The position numbers were made by a program, and so were the translations under genes. From assembly GCF_009770985.1 (NCBI RefSeq), contig NZ_WSRW01000002.1:1-64000 (forward strand): a DNA stretch of 64,000 nt, written 5' to 3'. Shown in pieces: positions 8,887-16,886 of the stretch. Origin of the DNA: Mucilaginibacter lacusdianchii. Its GTDB lineage: Bacteria > Bacteroidota > Bacteroidia > Sphingobacteriales > Sphingobacteriaceae. Positions within the stretch are counted from its first letter, which is position 1. Each line of letters opens with the position of its first letter. The notes under the pieces are model-generated. The model searched no databases. It was given only the letters and a program-made list of their open reading frames with translations, and was not told the origin of the DNA.

Positions 8887-11058
8887 ATGACAGTATCGCT
8901 CAGGTATCATCTATCTTTCTTGTTCTTAATTATTTGTACCGCCGTTGAGGCTAGGCCGGTACCTGTAAGCCGGTCCGGACTGGTTGGCAATGCTATCGCC
9001 GAGTTTATTCCGGTTGGCTTTGATATTTCTAAAACACCTTCCCTTATACTCCAAAAAGAACCTCAAATCAAAAGTTCGGTTCCGGCAGACTGGGGTATTG
9101 TGCCTGAGTTTTCCGTAAACGATGGTAAGGCAAGTGCAGTTGTCCGTTTAAAAGGTGATGTAAGCCTGTACGGAGGTGGAGAAGTGACTGGTCCGCTACT
9201 AAGAAACGGACAAACCATAAAATTATGGAATACTGATAATGGTGCCTATGGCACCGACAACGGAAAACGTTTATACCAAACTCATCCCTGGGTTTTGGGC
9301 GTACGTAAAGACGGGACGGCCTTTGGCGTATTGTTCGACAGTTCATGGAAAGCTGAGCTGACCACCAACTCAGACAAGATAGAATATAATGCAGAGGGCG
9401 GCGCATTGTTTCGGGTGTTTGTCATTAACCGCAAATCGCCACAAGAAGTTTTGAAAGGCTTGGCCGAATTAACCGGCACTATGGCGATGCCACCAAGATG
9501 GGCCTTAGGTTACCACCAGTGCCGATTTTCATATGGAACAGAAGAAAAGGTTCGATCTATTGCCAACACCTTTCGCGAAAAAAATATTCCCTGCGACGCC
9601 ATTTGGATGGACATAGATTACATGGAGGGATATCGTGTTTTTACATTTAATAACAAAAACTTCCCCAACCCTAAAAAGCTGAACGATGATTTGCATCAAA
9701 AAGGCTTTAAATCAGTATACATGATTGATCCGGGCGTTAAAGTGGACAAGAATTACTGGGTTTACCAGTCGGGTACGGCCAATGATGTTTGGGTGAAACA
9801 GCCCGACGGCAAAGAATACCATGGGAAAGTTTGGCCTGGCGACTGTGCCTTTCCTGATTTTACCATGCCACGCACCCGCAAGTGGTGGTCTGGCTTGTAT
9901 AAAGATTTTGTGAGTACCGGAATTGATGGTATTTGGAACGACATGAATGAGCCTGCCGTTAACGACAACGAATTAGCAGCAGATTTACGTTTGGGTACCA
10001 TGCCATATAATACACCGCATCGTGGTGGCGGAAATTTGCCAGCCGGCAATCACCTGCTTTACCATAACGCCTACGGACGCTTTATGGTTGAAGCATCCAG
10101 AAATGGTATATTAGCTGTAAATCCAGAAAAACGCCCGTTCATTTTAACCAGGGCCAATTTGTTGGGCGGACAACGTTATGCCGCAACCTGGACCGGCGAC
10201 AACCTGGCCGATCCAAGATTTATGAAAGTATCTGTTCCAATGTCAATTACACTTGGTTTATCAGGACAACCGTTCAGCGGACCTGATATTGGTGGTTTTT
10301 TAGAGAACACTAGTGGCGAGCTATGGGCACAATGGATTGGGTTTGGTACATTACTACCCTTTGCCAGAGGACATGCCTGTGCCGGCACCAACGATAAAGA
10401 ACCTTGGGCATTTGGCCCAGAGATTGAAAACACATCTCGTATTGCATTGGAGCGACGCTACCGCTTGCTACCTTACCTTTATACATTATTTTATAAAGCT
10501 CATACCACAGGATTACCCATCATGTCTCCGGTGTTTTTTGCTGATTTAAAAGATGCACGCCTAAGAAGTGAAGAGCAGGCTTTTATGTTAGGAAGTAACT
10601 TACTGGTGGTTCCGGCCTTTGCTAAAAATCCGGCGTTACCTACGGGCATTTGGGAAAATTTGCACTTAATTAACGGAGAAGAAACGGACGCATACCAAGC
10701 TAAACTGTTAATTAAAGGCGGTAGTATTATTCCTGCTGGCAAAGTTATCCAAAACACTGAGGAAAAATCTTTAGACAAACTGACACTCTATGTTTGCCTT
10801 GACAGTAAAGGTCAAGCCAACGGTGAATTATATTGGGATGCGGGTGATGGAAGGGGTTTTAATAAAGGGAATAACGCCACGTTAAAATTTCATGCGGCCA
10901 CACAAAACGGCGCTACAAAAATTAGCCTAGCATCTCAGTCTGGAAAATATCCGGTTAATAACGAAATCAAGCAAATTAACGCCGTAATTGTTAAAAACGG
11001 CAAAGCATATTATGGGTCTGGAAATTTGAAGACTGGTGTGATAATAAAATCTTACTAA
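8887..11058 (+). CDS. GH31 family alpha-glycosidase, secreted
   Basis: 723 residues from the ATG at 8887. I prefer it to the earlier in-frame TTG at 8842 because it begins directly with a signal peptide (LSFLFLIICTAVEA). An N-terminal beta-sandwich precedes the GH31 barrel. The nucleophile is Asp352 in WNDMNEP, the acid/base is Asp438 in TWTGDN, and the barrel opens with PPRWALGYHQCRFSYG. GH31 enzymes remove terminal alpha-glucosyl or alpha-xylosyl residues with retention; which one applies here I cannot tell. It follows SusCD on the same strand and probably degrades the imported or surface-bound oligosaccharide in the periplasm. Confidence 0.93.
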   Translation: MTVSLRYHLSFLFLIICTAVEARPVPVSRSGLVGNAIAEFIPVGFDISKTPSLILQKEPQIKSSVPADWGIVPEFSVNDGKASAVVRLKGDVSLYGGGEVTGPLLRNGQTIKLWNTDNGAYGTDNGKRLYQTHPWVLGVRKDGTAFGVLFDSSWKAELTTNSDKIEYNAEGGALFRVFVINRKSPQEVLKGLAELTGTMAMPPRWALGYHQCRFSYGTEEKVRSIANTFREKNIPCDAIWMDIDYMEGYRVFTFNNKNFPNPKKLNDDLHQKGFKSVYMIDPGVKVDKNYWVYQSGTANDVWVKQPDGKEYHGKVWPGDCAFPDFTMPRTRKWWSGLYKDFVSTGIDGIWNDMNEPAVNDNELAADLRLGTMPYNTPHRGGGNLPAGNHLLYHNAYGRFMVEASRNGILAVNPEKRPFILTRANLLGGQRYAATWTGDNLADPRFMKVSVPMSITLGLSGQPFSGPDIGGFLENTSGELWAQWIGFGTLLPFARGHACAGTNDKEPWAFGPEIENTSRIALERRYRLLPYLYTLFYKAHTTGLPIMSPVFFADLKDARLRSEEQAFMLGSNLLVVPAFAKNPALPTGIWENLHLINGEETDAYQAKLLIKGGSIIPAGKVIQNTEEKSLDKLTLYVCLDSKGQANGELYWDAGDGRGFNKGNNATLKFHAATQNGATKISLASQSGKYPVNNEIKQINAVIVKNGKAYYGSGNLKTGVIIKSY

Positions 11059-11060
11059 TA

Positions 11061-11084
11061 TAACATGCCATCAATGGCATGTTA
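11061..11084. repeat. Perfect 11-bp inverted repeat after the GH31 gene
   Basis: TAACATGCCAT (11061-11071) and ATGGCATGTTA (11074-11084) are complementary around CA. There is no T-run, so it may stabilise the mRNA 3' end and not terminate transcription. Confidence 0.6.
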
Positions 11085-11165
11085 ATTCTGCAATCAATGA
11101 AGTATGCAAGACGAAATCGCTTACGTTTTCACCTTAGTTGTTGAAGCAGGCATATAATCAATATG

Positions 11166-11200
11166 AAAAAGCAATCACAAACCTAAGTGATTGCTTTTTT
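11166..11200 (+). terminator. Intrinsic terminator downstream of the GH31 gene
   Basis: AAAAGCAATCAC pairs with GTGATTGCTTTT around an eight-base loop (11179-11186), followed by further T residues. A-rich on the left and T-rich on the right, so it can work in both directions. Confidence 0.85.
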
Positions 11201-11308
11201 AGTTAAAACTACTTAATCGCTTTTATTAACTAATTAAATGCACTTGAAGTTATTTGATCTTGTAGCTTCTAATCAGACGTTTAACATCGGTTTATAAAAA
11301 TCGCCTGG

Positions 11309-11731
11309 TCAACTACCTTCTCTTTCTAAACCAATGATGATTTCATGGCCTATTTGCTCTAAATAATCAATACTGAGTAAATAATAAACAAGTTCCTGAA
11401 GTTTAGCTGTAATGTTGGACTGAAAAACAGAATTTATTTTAAGCTGACTAACAATATCGGACCGTTTAATAGCCGAACGGCACCTATTATTTGTCAAAGC
11501 CTTCTATCTCAAGACACTTGCCCGCACAAAATTTTGTTTAAAAGTTTGATGAAATGCTACCTGCTTGCTGCTGGTGTAGCTCAGGTCTGTTACAGAATAG
11601 ATATATTTATGTGGCCATGCGGGAACACCTTTTGCGTATTGTTTAAGAATTGAAGAATGTTGGTTGTAATTTATAATTACCGATTGTCCGGTTACGTCTA
11701 TAATCGAATTATCCTGCTGTACGCTGCTCAT
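11309..11731 (-). pseudogene. Decayed gene next to the terD pair
   Basis: Leftward coding-like sequence split over frames. From the ATG at 11731 it reads MSSVQQDNSIIDVTG and then KGVPAWPHKYIYSVTDLSY, and up to FHQTFKQNF (about 11530) it looks like real protein. It then continues one base out of phase as CAGKCLEIEGFDK before two stops, and a further 62-codon frame (11309-11497, ending LEQIGHEIIIGLEREGS) follows. The Trp-Pro-His-x-Tyr-x-Tyr-Ser stretch reminds me of tellurite-resistance-associated (TerB-like) proteins of Bacteroidota, which would fit the TerD neighbours. This is memory, not a match I could test. Confidence 0.4.
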
Positions 11732-11931
11732 TCCAATAAAAAAAAGGTTTAGGTTATTAATATTGTTTTTATACAAATTGTGATTATAATAATTGTCTAT
11801 CACAAATTTATATTTTACTCTACCAAACAATAAGTACAACCAATTACCTATTGCCAAGTTATTGTAGAAGCTTTTACAATGAATTAAAAAACTCTTCGGT
11901 ATCTTAACAGCAATAAATAATATCACAAAAA

Positions 11932-12507
11932 ATGGCAATAAACCTGCAAAAAGGCCAGCGAATAAATATCGGCTTGCAAAAAATCAGTGTTGGATTAGGG
12001 TGGAACCCTAATGAAGGAACGGGTTATGATTTCGATTTGGATGCATCAGCAATTATGATCGATACTAACCGTATTATACCTGCCGAAGATTTCTTTATTT
12101 TTTATGGAAATACCGATTCACCTGATGGCGCCTTGCACCACTCTGGCGACGATCCAACTGGCGGCAACAGCGCCGGAGGCGACGATGAGACCATTTCTGT
12201 TGACCTATCCTTAGTTGACCCAAGGGTAATTGAAATTCTCTTTGTGGTAACCATCCATGACGCCATTGTGCGTAAACAAAACTATGGGCAGGTAAGAGAT
12301 TCGTATATCAGGATTGTTGATGACTCGAATGGTACAGAAATCGCCAAATACGAACTAGGTGAAGACTTTTCAATTGAGACGGGTATCGAGTTTGGCCGTT
12401 TATATAAAAAAGACGGCAGTTGGAAATTTGAGGCTTCAGGTATTGGTTATCGTGAAGATCTTGCTTTCTTCCTGAGTAAATATTTCAAAGGTCAAATTAT
12501 CAAATAA
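11932..12507 (+). CDS. TerD family calcium-binding stress protein (first of two)
   Basis: 191 residues, the usual TerD length. The family's core is visible: start MAINLQKGQRINI, VGLGWNPNEGTGYDFDLDASAIMI with acidic calcium ligands, HHSGDDPTGGNSAGGDDE (second calcium site), then DSYIRIVDDSNGTEIAKYEL and FGRLYKKDGSWKFEASGIGY. TerD proteins bind calcium and act in the membrane-linked tellurite or general stress response; the exact biochemistry is unsettled. It lies seven bases before a second TerD gene and was therefore probably duplicated and co-transcribed. Confidence 0.93.
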   Translation: MAINLQKGQRINIGLQKISVGLGWNPNEGTGYDFDLDASAIMIDTNRIIPAEDFFIFYGNTDSPDGALHHSGDDPTGGNSAGGDDETISVDLSLVDPRVIEILFVVTIHDAIVRKQNYGQVRDSYIRIVDDSNGTEIAKYELGEDFSIETGIEFGRLYKKDGSWKFEASGIGYREDLAFFLSKYFKGQIIK

Positions 12508-12514
12508 CCAGATC

Positions 12515-13186
12515 ATGGCAATCAGCTTAATTAAAGGCCAAACTATTGACCTGCGCAAAAACGATAAAGGGGAAGAATTTGACTTAACCACAGTAACTTT
12601 GGGACTTGGCTGGGATGTAAGGCAAAAAAGCAACGGCTTTTTAGGTAAGCTATTTGGTGGAGGCCAGGAAGAAGAGTACGACCTTGATGCCATAGCCTTT
12701 TTACTGGATGCCAATGGCAAGGTAGCTAACCTTGGCCGTAAGGTTACCGCCACTAACGGTCGTCAAGTTAACCTATATGAAGGAGACGTGATATTTTTTA
12801 ACTCAATGAACCACCCATCGGGGCATATATGGCTAACGGGCGATAACCGCACCGGCGCAGGAGACGGCGATGACGAACAAATTATTGTGAAATTGAACTC
12901 GCTTGATCAAAAGTATCAAAACATCCTTTTTTTAGTGAGCATATATCAGGGAAAAGCAAACAATCAGCATTTTGGAATGGTTGAAAATGCATTTATCAGG
13001 GCAATTGACAGCAAGGGTAAGGAAATTGCTCGCTACAGCCTTTCGGGCGACAGCACCTTTAACGGTATGTGCTCTATGACCTTTGCCGAACTATACCGTA
13101 AAGATGGTTCGTGGAAATTCAGGGCTATTGGTGAGCCTCATTCAACCGACAACTTTGTTGAACTGTTAAAGAAATACATCAAGTAA
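12515..13186 (+). CDS. TerD family protein with N-terminal insertion (second of two)
   Basis: 223 residues, about 30 longer than its neighbour. The TerD frame is clear (VTLGLGWDV, EYDLDAIAFLLD, HPSGHIWLTGDNRTGAGDGDDE, FAELYRKDGSWKFRAIGE). An insertion of roughly 25 residues (KSNGFLGKLFGGGQEEE) precedes the first calcium motif. Gly-rich and Phe-containing, it could be a flexible or membrane-contacting tail. It starts seven bases after the first TerD stop, so the two are one operon. TerA, TerB, TerC and TerF are not in this window. Confidence 0.92.
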   Translation: MAISLIKGQTIDLRKNDKGEEFDLTTVTLGLGWDVRQKSNGFLGKLFGGGQEEEYDLDAIAFLLDANGKVANLGRKVTATNGRQVNLYEGDVIFFNSMNHPSGHIWLTGDNRTGAGDGDDEQIIVKLNSLDQKYQNILFLVSIYQGKANNQHFGMVENAFIRAIDSKGKEIARYSLSGDSTFNGMCSMTFAELYRKDGSWKFRAIGEPHSTDNFVELLKKYIK

Positions 13187-13505
13187 TTAAGATTCAAAGC
13201 CTGTTTACTTTAATTGCAAAGTGTACAAGCTTTACTATTTTCAATGATAAGAAAGGTTTCGGTACATCTTTTTTAGATACTTTAGGCCTGCTGAACATTC
13301 GACCTGGAAAACACTCAAAATGGTATGATTAGGCGATCGTTACACCGAGTATCCGTCACATACAAAACGTCGGTGTCATGAAAATATAAAGAGATGCCAC
13401 TATCTATATGCGCAGGCTCGTAGTGGATAAACTATACAGCATGCTTTTCAAAAGTAGGTTCATACCCTACAGCGATGCCATTCAGGGCCTTAAGCCTTCC
13501 AAATT

Positions 13506-13550
13506 GAATCTTCAATTTTCCTAGTTGCCGGCCAGGAAAGTTGAAGATTC
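13506..13550. repeat. 16-bp imperfect inverted repeat
   Basis: GAATCTTCAATTTTCC (13506-13521) pairs with GGAAAGTTGAAGATTC (13535-13550) with only one T-G wobble and a 13-base loop. No T-run follows, so it is not a simple terminator. Confidence 0.8.
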
Positions 13551-13576
13551 TAGCGGACATGATTGCATTGTCCATA

Positions 13577-13590
13577 TGACCAATTGGTCA
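13577..13590. promoter_or_regulatory. 14-bp perfect palindrome, operator-like
   Basis: TGACCAATTGGTCA is its own reverse complement, of the size and symmetry bound by TetR-family dimers. No regulator gene or gene start is near enough to say what it would control; the nearest is the leftward azurin gene, whose 3' end is 90 bp away. Confidence 0.4.
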
Positions 13591-13679
13591 AAGTAAGAGA
13601 ATTGAACATGATAAATTTCTCCTGAAACGCCTGCGCCATAGCCGCAGCATATTCAACCGCATTTCCAACCCTCACGTAA

Positions 13680-14228
13680 TTACTCCGCAATGATCTTACC
13701 TCTCATGCTGCCATAATGGTTCGGAAAGAGGCAAATGAAATCATAATAGCCCTTATTTTTGATAACGAATGTGATCTGCGCACTTTCTCCAGGCCCTACC
13801 AGCGGCGTATGTGCAATTACTGAATCTTTCATGGCTGGCGGTATATAGCCCCGATCACGGAACCTCATGCCATCACTGGCAAATTTTGTAATGTCTGTAC
13901 CGGTTTTCAGCAAAGTAAAATTATGCCCCATCGAATTTTTTGGCATCTTGCCAATGTTAGTGAGTTTCAAGCTGATTTTTTCTCCTGCTTTAACTTTGAA
14001 CAAAGTATCACTGTATTGCATGCGGTCATTAGCGGTCAGTACAATCCGGTTGTTCACCGGTTCCGATTCAATGGCCGGGTTGTTATGGGTCGCAATAGCT
14101 GTAGGCTTGTCGGTCGCTTTGGCCAGCCTGCCGGTATCAGCAGTGGATCCACGTGTGTTTTTGTCGCCTCCGTTATCGCATGCGGAGAACAAAAGGCCAC
14201 CTATAATTATCGTAAATAAATATTTCAT
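13680..14228 (-). CDS. Azurin-like blue copper lipoprotein
   Basis: 182 residues. Lipoprotein signal with cysteine 17 (GLLFSAC) and a low-complexity linker to about residue 60, then a cupredoxin domain. The type 1 copper ligands are visible in the azurin order: His102 in MGHNF, then Cys166, His171 and Met175 in CLFPNHYGSM. SLKLTNIG and GPGESAQITFVI are also typical. Azurins carry electrons in the periplasm; lipid anchoring suggests one attached to a membrane face. Monocistronic, with gene-poor DNA on both sides. Confidence 0.93.
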   Translation of the reverse strand: MKYLFTIIIGGLLFSACDNGGDKNTRGSTADTGRLAKATDKPTAIATHNNPAIESEPVNNRIVLTANDRMQYSDTLFKVKAGEKISLKLTNIGKMPKNSMGHNFTLLKTGTDITKFASDGMRFRDRGYIPPAMKDSVIAHTPLVGPGESAQITFVIKNKGYYDFICLFPNHYGSMRGKIIAE

Positions 14229-14739
14229 ACATTTTTTTTACAAAATTGAAATAAAGCATACAGGTTAAAAATGATGAAGGTCAAGTGAAAATGTGATTTG
14301 CATTGCTTGCCGGGCAGAAAGTAAATGCAATGCCTGCAGTGGCAAATCTGCGGGCAGCAATCAAAACCAAAGCTCTAGATACGCTTGCCGTCATGAAGTT
14401 GTGAGGTTTAACCTGCCCAAGAGCGTTGCCGAGAAACAAGCAGAGTTACATGCAGAACAAATAAGAAGCAAATTCATTTCATTCTTACTATAATATTGTA
14501 AAACTTAAAGCAGCTTATCATCGTAAAAATTACTCTGCAAGCGAAAAAACATACGATTACAGATGCAGTACCTGACAAGGATTGAACTCAGTAACATTTT
14601 TTTAAATTTTTGAATTAATTGGTTTTAAAGTCTGTAAAGAAGATCAAAACTCTATTAATTGATTATAATCAGGATGTGAATGAAAATGCTTGTCGTACTA
14701 AACCATTATTGATTATATTACTGAGAGTGTTTACTTCGG
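14229..14739. other. Intergenic stretch, faint gene debris
   Basis: 510 bp with no intact gene. A 66-codon rightward frame at 14293-14493 with a GTG start contains a protein-like half (RFNLPKSVAEKQAELHAEQIRSKF), while its first half is low in coding character, so I read it as debris. A 12-base palindrome TGATTATAATCA (14660-14671) lies about 70 bp before the next gene and could be an operator. Confidence 0.35.
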
Positions 14740-15543
14740 ATGAAAAATGGAATATTAAAGCGGAATAATGTGCATATAGAAGGGAACAATAACAGCCCTT
14801 ACACGATGGTTTTTGCACATGGATTTGGCTGTGATCAAACCGCTTGGGATGGGGTGAAATCCTTATTTACTAACAACTACAAGCTAGTTTTATTTGACAA
14901 TGCCGGTGCCGGCAAAGCACACCAGATGGCACACTTTTTTGTTAAATATCAGTCACTAGAAGGGTATGTATTAGACTTTCTGAAGATTGCTGAAACCCTC
15001 GATTTAAAGGATATTATTTTTGTAGGCCATTCTGTTAGCGCAATGGTTGGTCTTTTAGCCTCACTCCATGCACCTAACCTGTTCTCAAAACTTGTTTTAA
15101 TTGGTGCGTCACCCAGGTACCTAAACGATGACGGTTACTTTGGTGGTTTTAGCCAAAAAGCTTTGAACTCACTTTATATGCAAATGACTAACGGCTATCT
15201 CCAATGGGCAAGCGGGTTCTCCAAAATTACCATGGCTAATGACGATAATCCCGATCTTGCATCCAGCTTTTCGAAAAGCTTAAGCGCTTTAAGACCAGAT
15301 ATTGCATTGCAGGTTGCTAAATCTATTTTTGAATCTGACTTCCGCGATATTTTACCCCAAATTAATCACGAGGTACTGCTGGTTCGATCGGAGACGGACA
15401 TCGTAGTACCAGAGTCTGTATCTATTTATCTTAATGAGCAAATTAAAAACAGCTCACTGGTAACGGTCAATGCCGAAGGCCACTTCCCACATATGAGCGC
15501 ACCTTTAGAGATAGCTAAAGTGATTCAGGAATTCATCAGCTAA
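14740..15543 (+). CDS. RsbQ-like alpha/beta hydrolase
   Basis: 267 residues, matching RsbQ of Bacillus in length and motifs. HGFGCDQTAWD carries the oxyanion hole, the nucleophile is Ser98 in GHSVSAMVG, and the acid and base are Asp220 and His248 (EGHFPHMS). SPRYLNDDGYFGGF is the RsbQ lid sequence. In Bacillus, RsbQ is needed for the PAS-phosphatase RsbP to signal energy stress; plant relatives are the strigolactone and karrikin receptors D14 and KAI2. No RsbP-like gene adjoins it here, so the small molecule it hydrolyses or senses and its partner are unknown. Confidence 0.85.
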   Translation: MKNGILKRNNVHIEGNNNSPYTMVFAHGFGCDQTAWDGVKSLFTNNYKLVLFDNAGAGKAHQMAHFFVKYQSLEGYVLDFLKIAETLDLKDIIFVGHSVSAMVGLLASLHAPNLFSKLVLIGASPRYLNDDGYFGGFSQKALNSLYMQMTNGYLQWASGFSKITMANDDNPDLASSFSKSLSALRPDIALQVAKSIFESDFRDILPQINHEVLLVRSETDIVVPESVSIYLNEQIKNSSLVTVNAEGHFPHMSAPLEIAKVIQEFIS

Positions 15544-15820
15544 ACATAGCACTGAATATAAGGTAAGTTTTATTCTTGTCGTTGTTACTAGTACTCGTTA
15601 TAAGCTAACCAGTCTGTAAAAACTAAATATATGGCGTTTTAACAAACGCCTGTCTCGTCCTCTAAAATACAATGCAGTTTTAAGAGCGCCATTCGTCAAT
15701 ATTTTCAGAATATGAATTACCTATAAAATGGTAACCGGTATTCAAACACAACTTACCGCCTATAGCACACAAATACCAGACGGTACTTCCTGAATTTTAG
15801 TTAATAAATAATTACTATAA

Positions 15821-16115
15821 ATGGAATATACTTTGATCACTGGCGTATCTGAGCGATCGGTGAAACGATGGCTTCTGGATTGGCAGTAAAAAATCAATTT
15901 GGTGTTGTAGCACGTAGCGTCAAGATAAAGCAAACTGTACCTGGATCTTACTGGCAAACACTAAACAGACATTAGGTTCATTGCATCAAAATTGTCAAAG
16001 CTGGAGGCTTCCCAGCAACTATTTAATGAAACACGAAAGCATGAGTTGAAAATTAGAATGCGATCAATAACGCCAGCATTGGTTCTGTTCTTAAAATTAA
16101 TTTATACACCTTCAC
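15821..16115 (+). pseudogene. Short-chain dehydrogenase remnant (N-terminal half)
   Basis: The ATG at 15821 starts MEYTLITGVS, the beginning of an SDR nucleotide-binding fold. After a frameshift the sequence continues AIGETMASGLAVKNQFGVVARS, then in another frame LYLDLTGKH. A further frame reads ASKLSKLEASQQLFNETRKH and then INNASIGSVLKIN, the SDR NNAG motif. At least three frame changes and stops interrupt it, and the catalytic Tyr-x-x-x-Lys half is gone. It is a clear decayed copy of a DltE or YqjQ-like SDR. This part of the window therefore contains dead genes. Confidence 0.75.
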
Positions 16116-16171
16116 AGCACACACTCAGTACTAAATACTCTGAAAAAGGCTGTTTTAATAAGCAATAGGTA

Positions 16172-16204
16172 TAAAAAAAGGTTATCAGAATTAACCGATA
16201 ACCT
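16172..16204 (-). terminator. Terminator of the tRNA-His gene
   Basis: On the minus strand AGGTTATC pairs with GATAACCT around a ten-base loop and is followed by seven T residues, about 10 bp beyond the tRNA 3' end. Confidence 0.8.
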
Positions 16205-16212
16205 AAGTTTAT

Positions 16213-16290
16213 TGGGGTAAGTAATCGGGCTCGAACCGACGACCCTCAGAACCACAATCTGATGCTCTAACCAACTGAGCTATACCTACC
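16213..16290 (-). tRNA. tRNA-His (anticodon GTG)
   Basis: On the minus strand the acceptor stem GTAGGTA pairs with TACTTAC, with one G-T wobble. The D arm (TAGCTCAGTTGGTTAGAGC), anticodon arm (TCAGA-TTGTGGT-TCTGA) and T arm (GGTTCGAGCC) follow in order. The anticodon is GTG. The discriminator is C73 opposite an encoded G at -1 (16290), the identity mark of histidine tRNAs, and CCA is encoded (16213-16215). Confidence 0.97.
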
Positions 16291-16401
16291 GTGTTTGGAG
16301 ACTGCAAAGGTAGAAATATCTTCACTTCTTGCAAATCCTTTTTAAAAAAAATTAAAATTCTTTTGGGTTGCCTCTAATTGCATAATATTGCTGCCTGATT
16401 T

Positions 16402-16860
16402 ATGATTGAGATTTTTACAGACGGCGCTTCAAGCGGCAACCCTGGTCCGGGTGGATATGGCGTAGTATTACGATCGGGAAAGCATTATAAAGAGTTATCT
16501 GAAGGTTTTCGCAAAACCACCAATAACCGCATGGAACTACTGGCTGTTATTAAAGGCTTAGAAGCTTTGAAAACTCCTAATCAACAAGTCACTATCTATT
16601 CCGATTCAAAATATGTGGTTGATGCCATTGAGAAGCGTTGGGTACATGGCTGGCTACAAAAAGGATTTGCCGGGAAAAAGAATAAAGATCTTTGGTTACG
16701 CTATCTTCAGATAAGCAAACTGCATAACATCCGTTTTGTATGGGTTAAAGGCCACGCCGGTCATCCTGAAAACGAACGTTGCGACCGCCTGGCCGTAGCG
16801 GCCTCTCAACAACGAGAATTGCTGATAGATTCTGTTTTTGAGGTTGAGAATCAAAAATAG
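16402..16860 (+). CDS. rnhA: Ribonuclease HI
   Basis: 152 residues, the usual length of bacterial RNase HI. It cleaves the RNA strand of RNA-DNA hybrids, removing R-loops and primers. The four catalytic acids are visible: Asp7 (FTDGASSGNPGPGG), Glu45 (RMELLAVIKGLEAL), Asp68 (IYSDSKYVVDAI) and Asp128 (ERCDRLA), with His118 (VKGHAGHPENE) on the flexible loop. The basic handle region (RWVHGWLQKGFAGKKNKDLW) is present. It is monocistronic, starting 110 bp right of the divergent tRNA. Confidence 0.97.
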   Translation: MIEIFTDGASSGNPGPGGYGVVLRSGKHYKELSEGFRKTTNNRMELLAVIKGLEALKTPNQQVTIYSDSKYVVDAIEKRWVHGWLQKGFAGKKNKDLWLRYLQISKLHNIRFVWVKGHAGHPENERCDRLAVAASQQRELLIDSVFEVENQK

Positions 16861-16886
16861 AATTTACTGTGATATTGCTAAACTTG

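Larger units (their letters stand above)
13187..13679. other. Intergenic stretch with gene debris, a hairpin and a palindrome
   Basis: No intact gene. Leftward fragments look protein-like but are separated by stops: VRVGNAVEYAAAMAQAFQEK (about 13610-13677), then, in another frame, MDNAIMSARIFNFPGRQ to ALNGIAVGYEPTFEKHAV ending at 13432. Their family is unknown to me. A long hairpin (13506-13550) and a 14-base palindrome (13577-13590) are listed separately. Confidence 0.4.

Noticed and set aside
9068..9406. Leftward 112-codon frame inside the GH31 gene
   Set aside because: Antisense to a conserved enzyme; Arg/His-rich, typical of a shadow frame.
11061..11084. Inverted repeat after the GH31 gene as the main terminator
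   Set aside because: There is no T-run and the loop is only two bases; the hairpin at 11166-11200 is the better terminator.
13867..14268. Rightward 133-codon frame opposite the azurin gene
   Set aside because: It is antisense to a well-supported cupredoxin with all copper ligands and has no family features.
14293..14493. Rightward 66-codon frame with GTG start
   Set aside because: Cys-rich first part looks random and no family is recognised; kept only as possible debris in the intergenic note.
15760..15957. Leftward 65-codon frame in the SDR remnant
   Set aside because: It overlaps the decayed SDR on the other strand, which explains the open frame; the product has no recognisable features.
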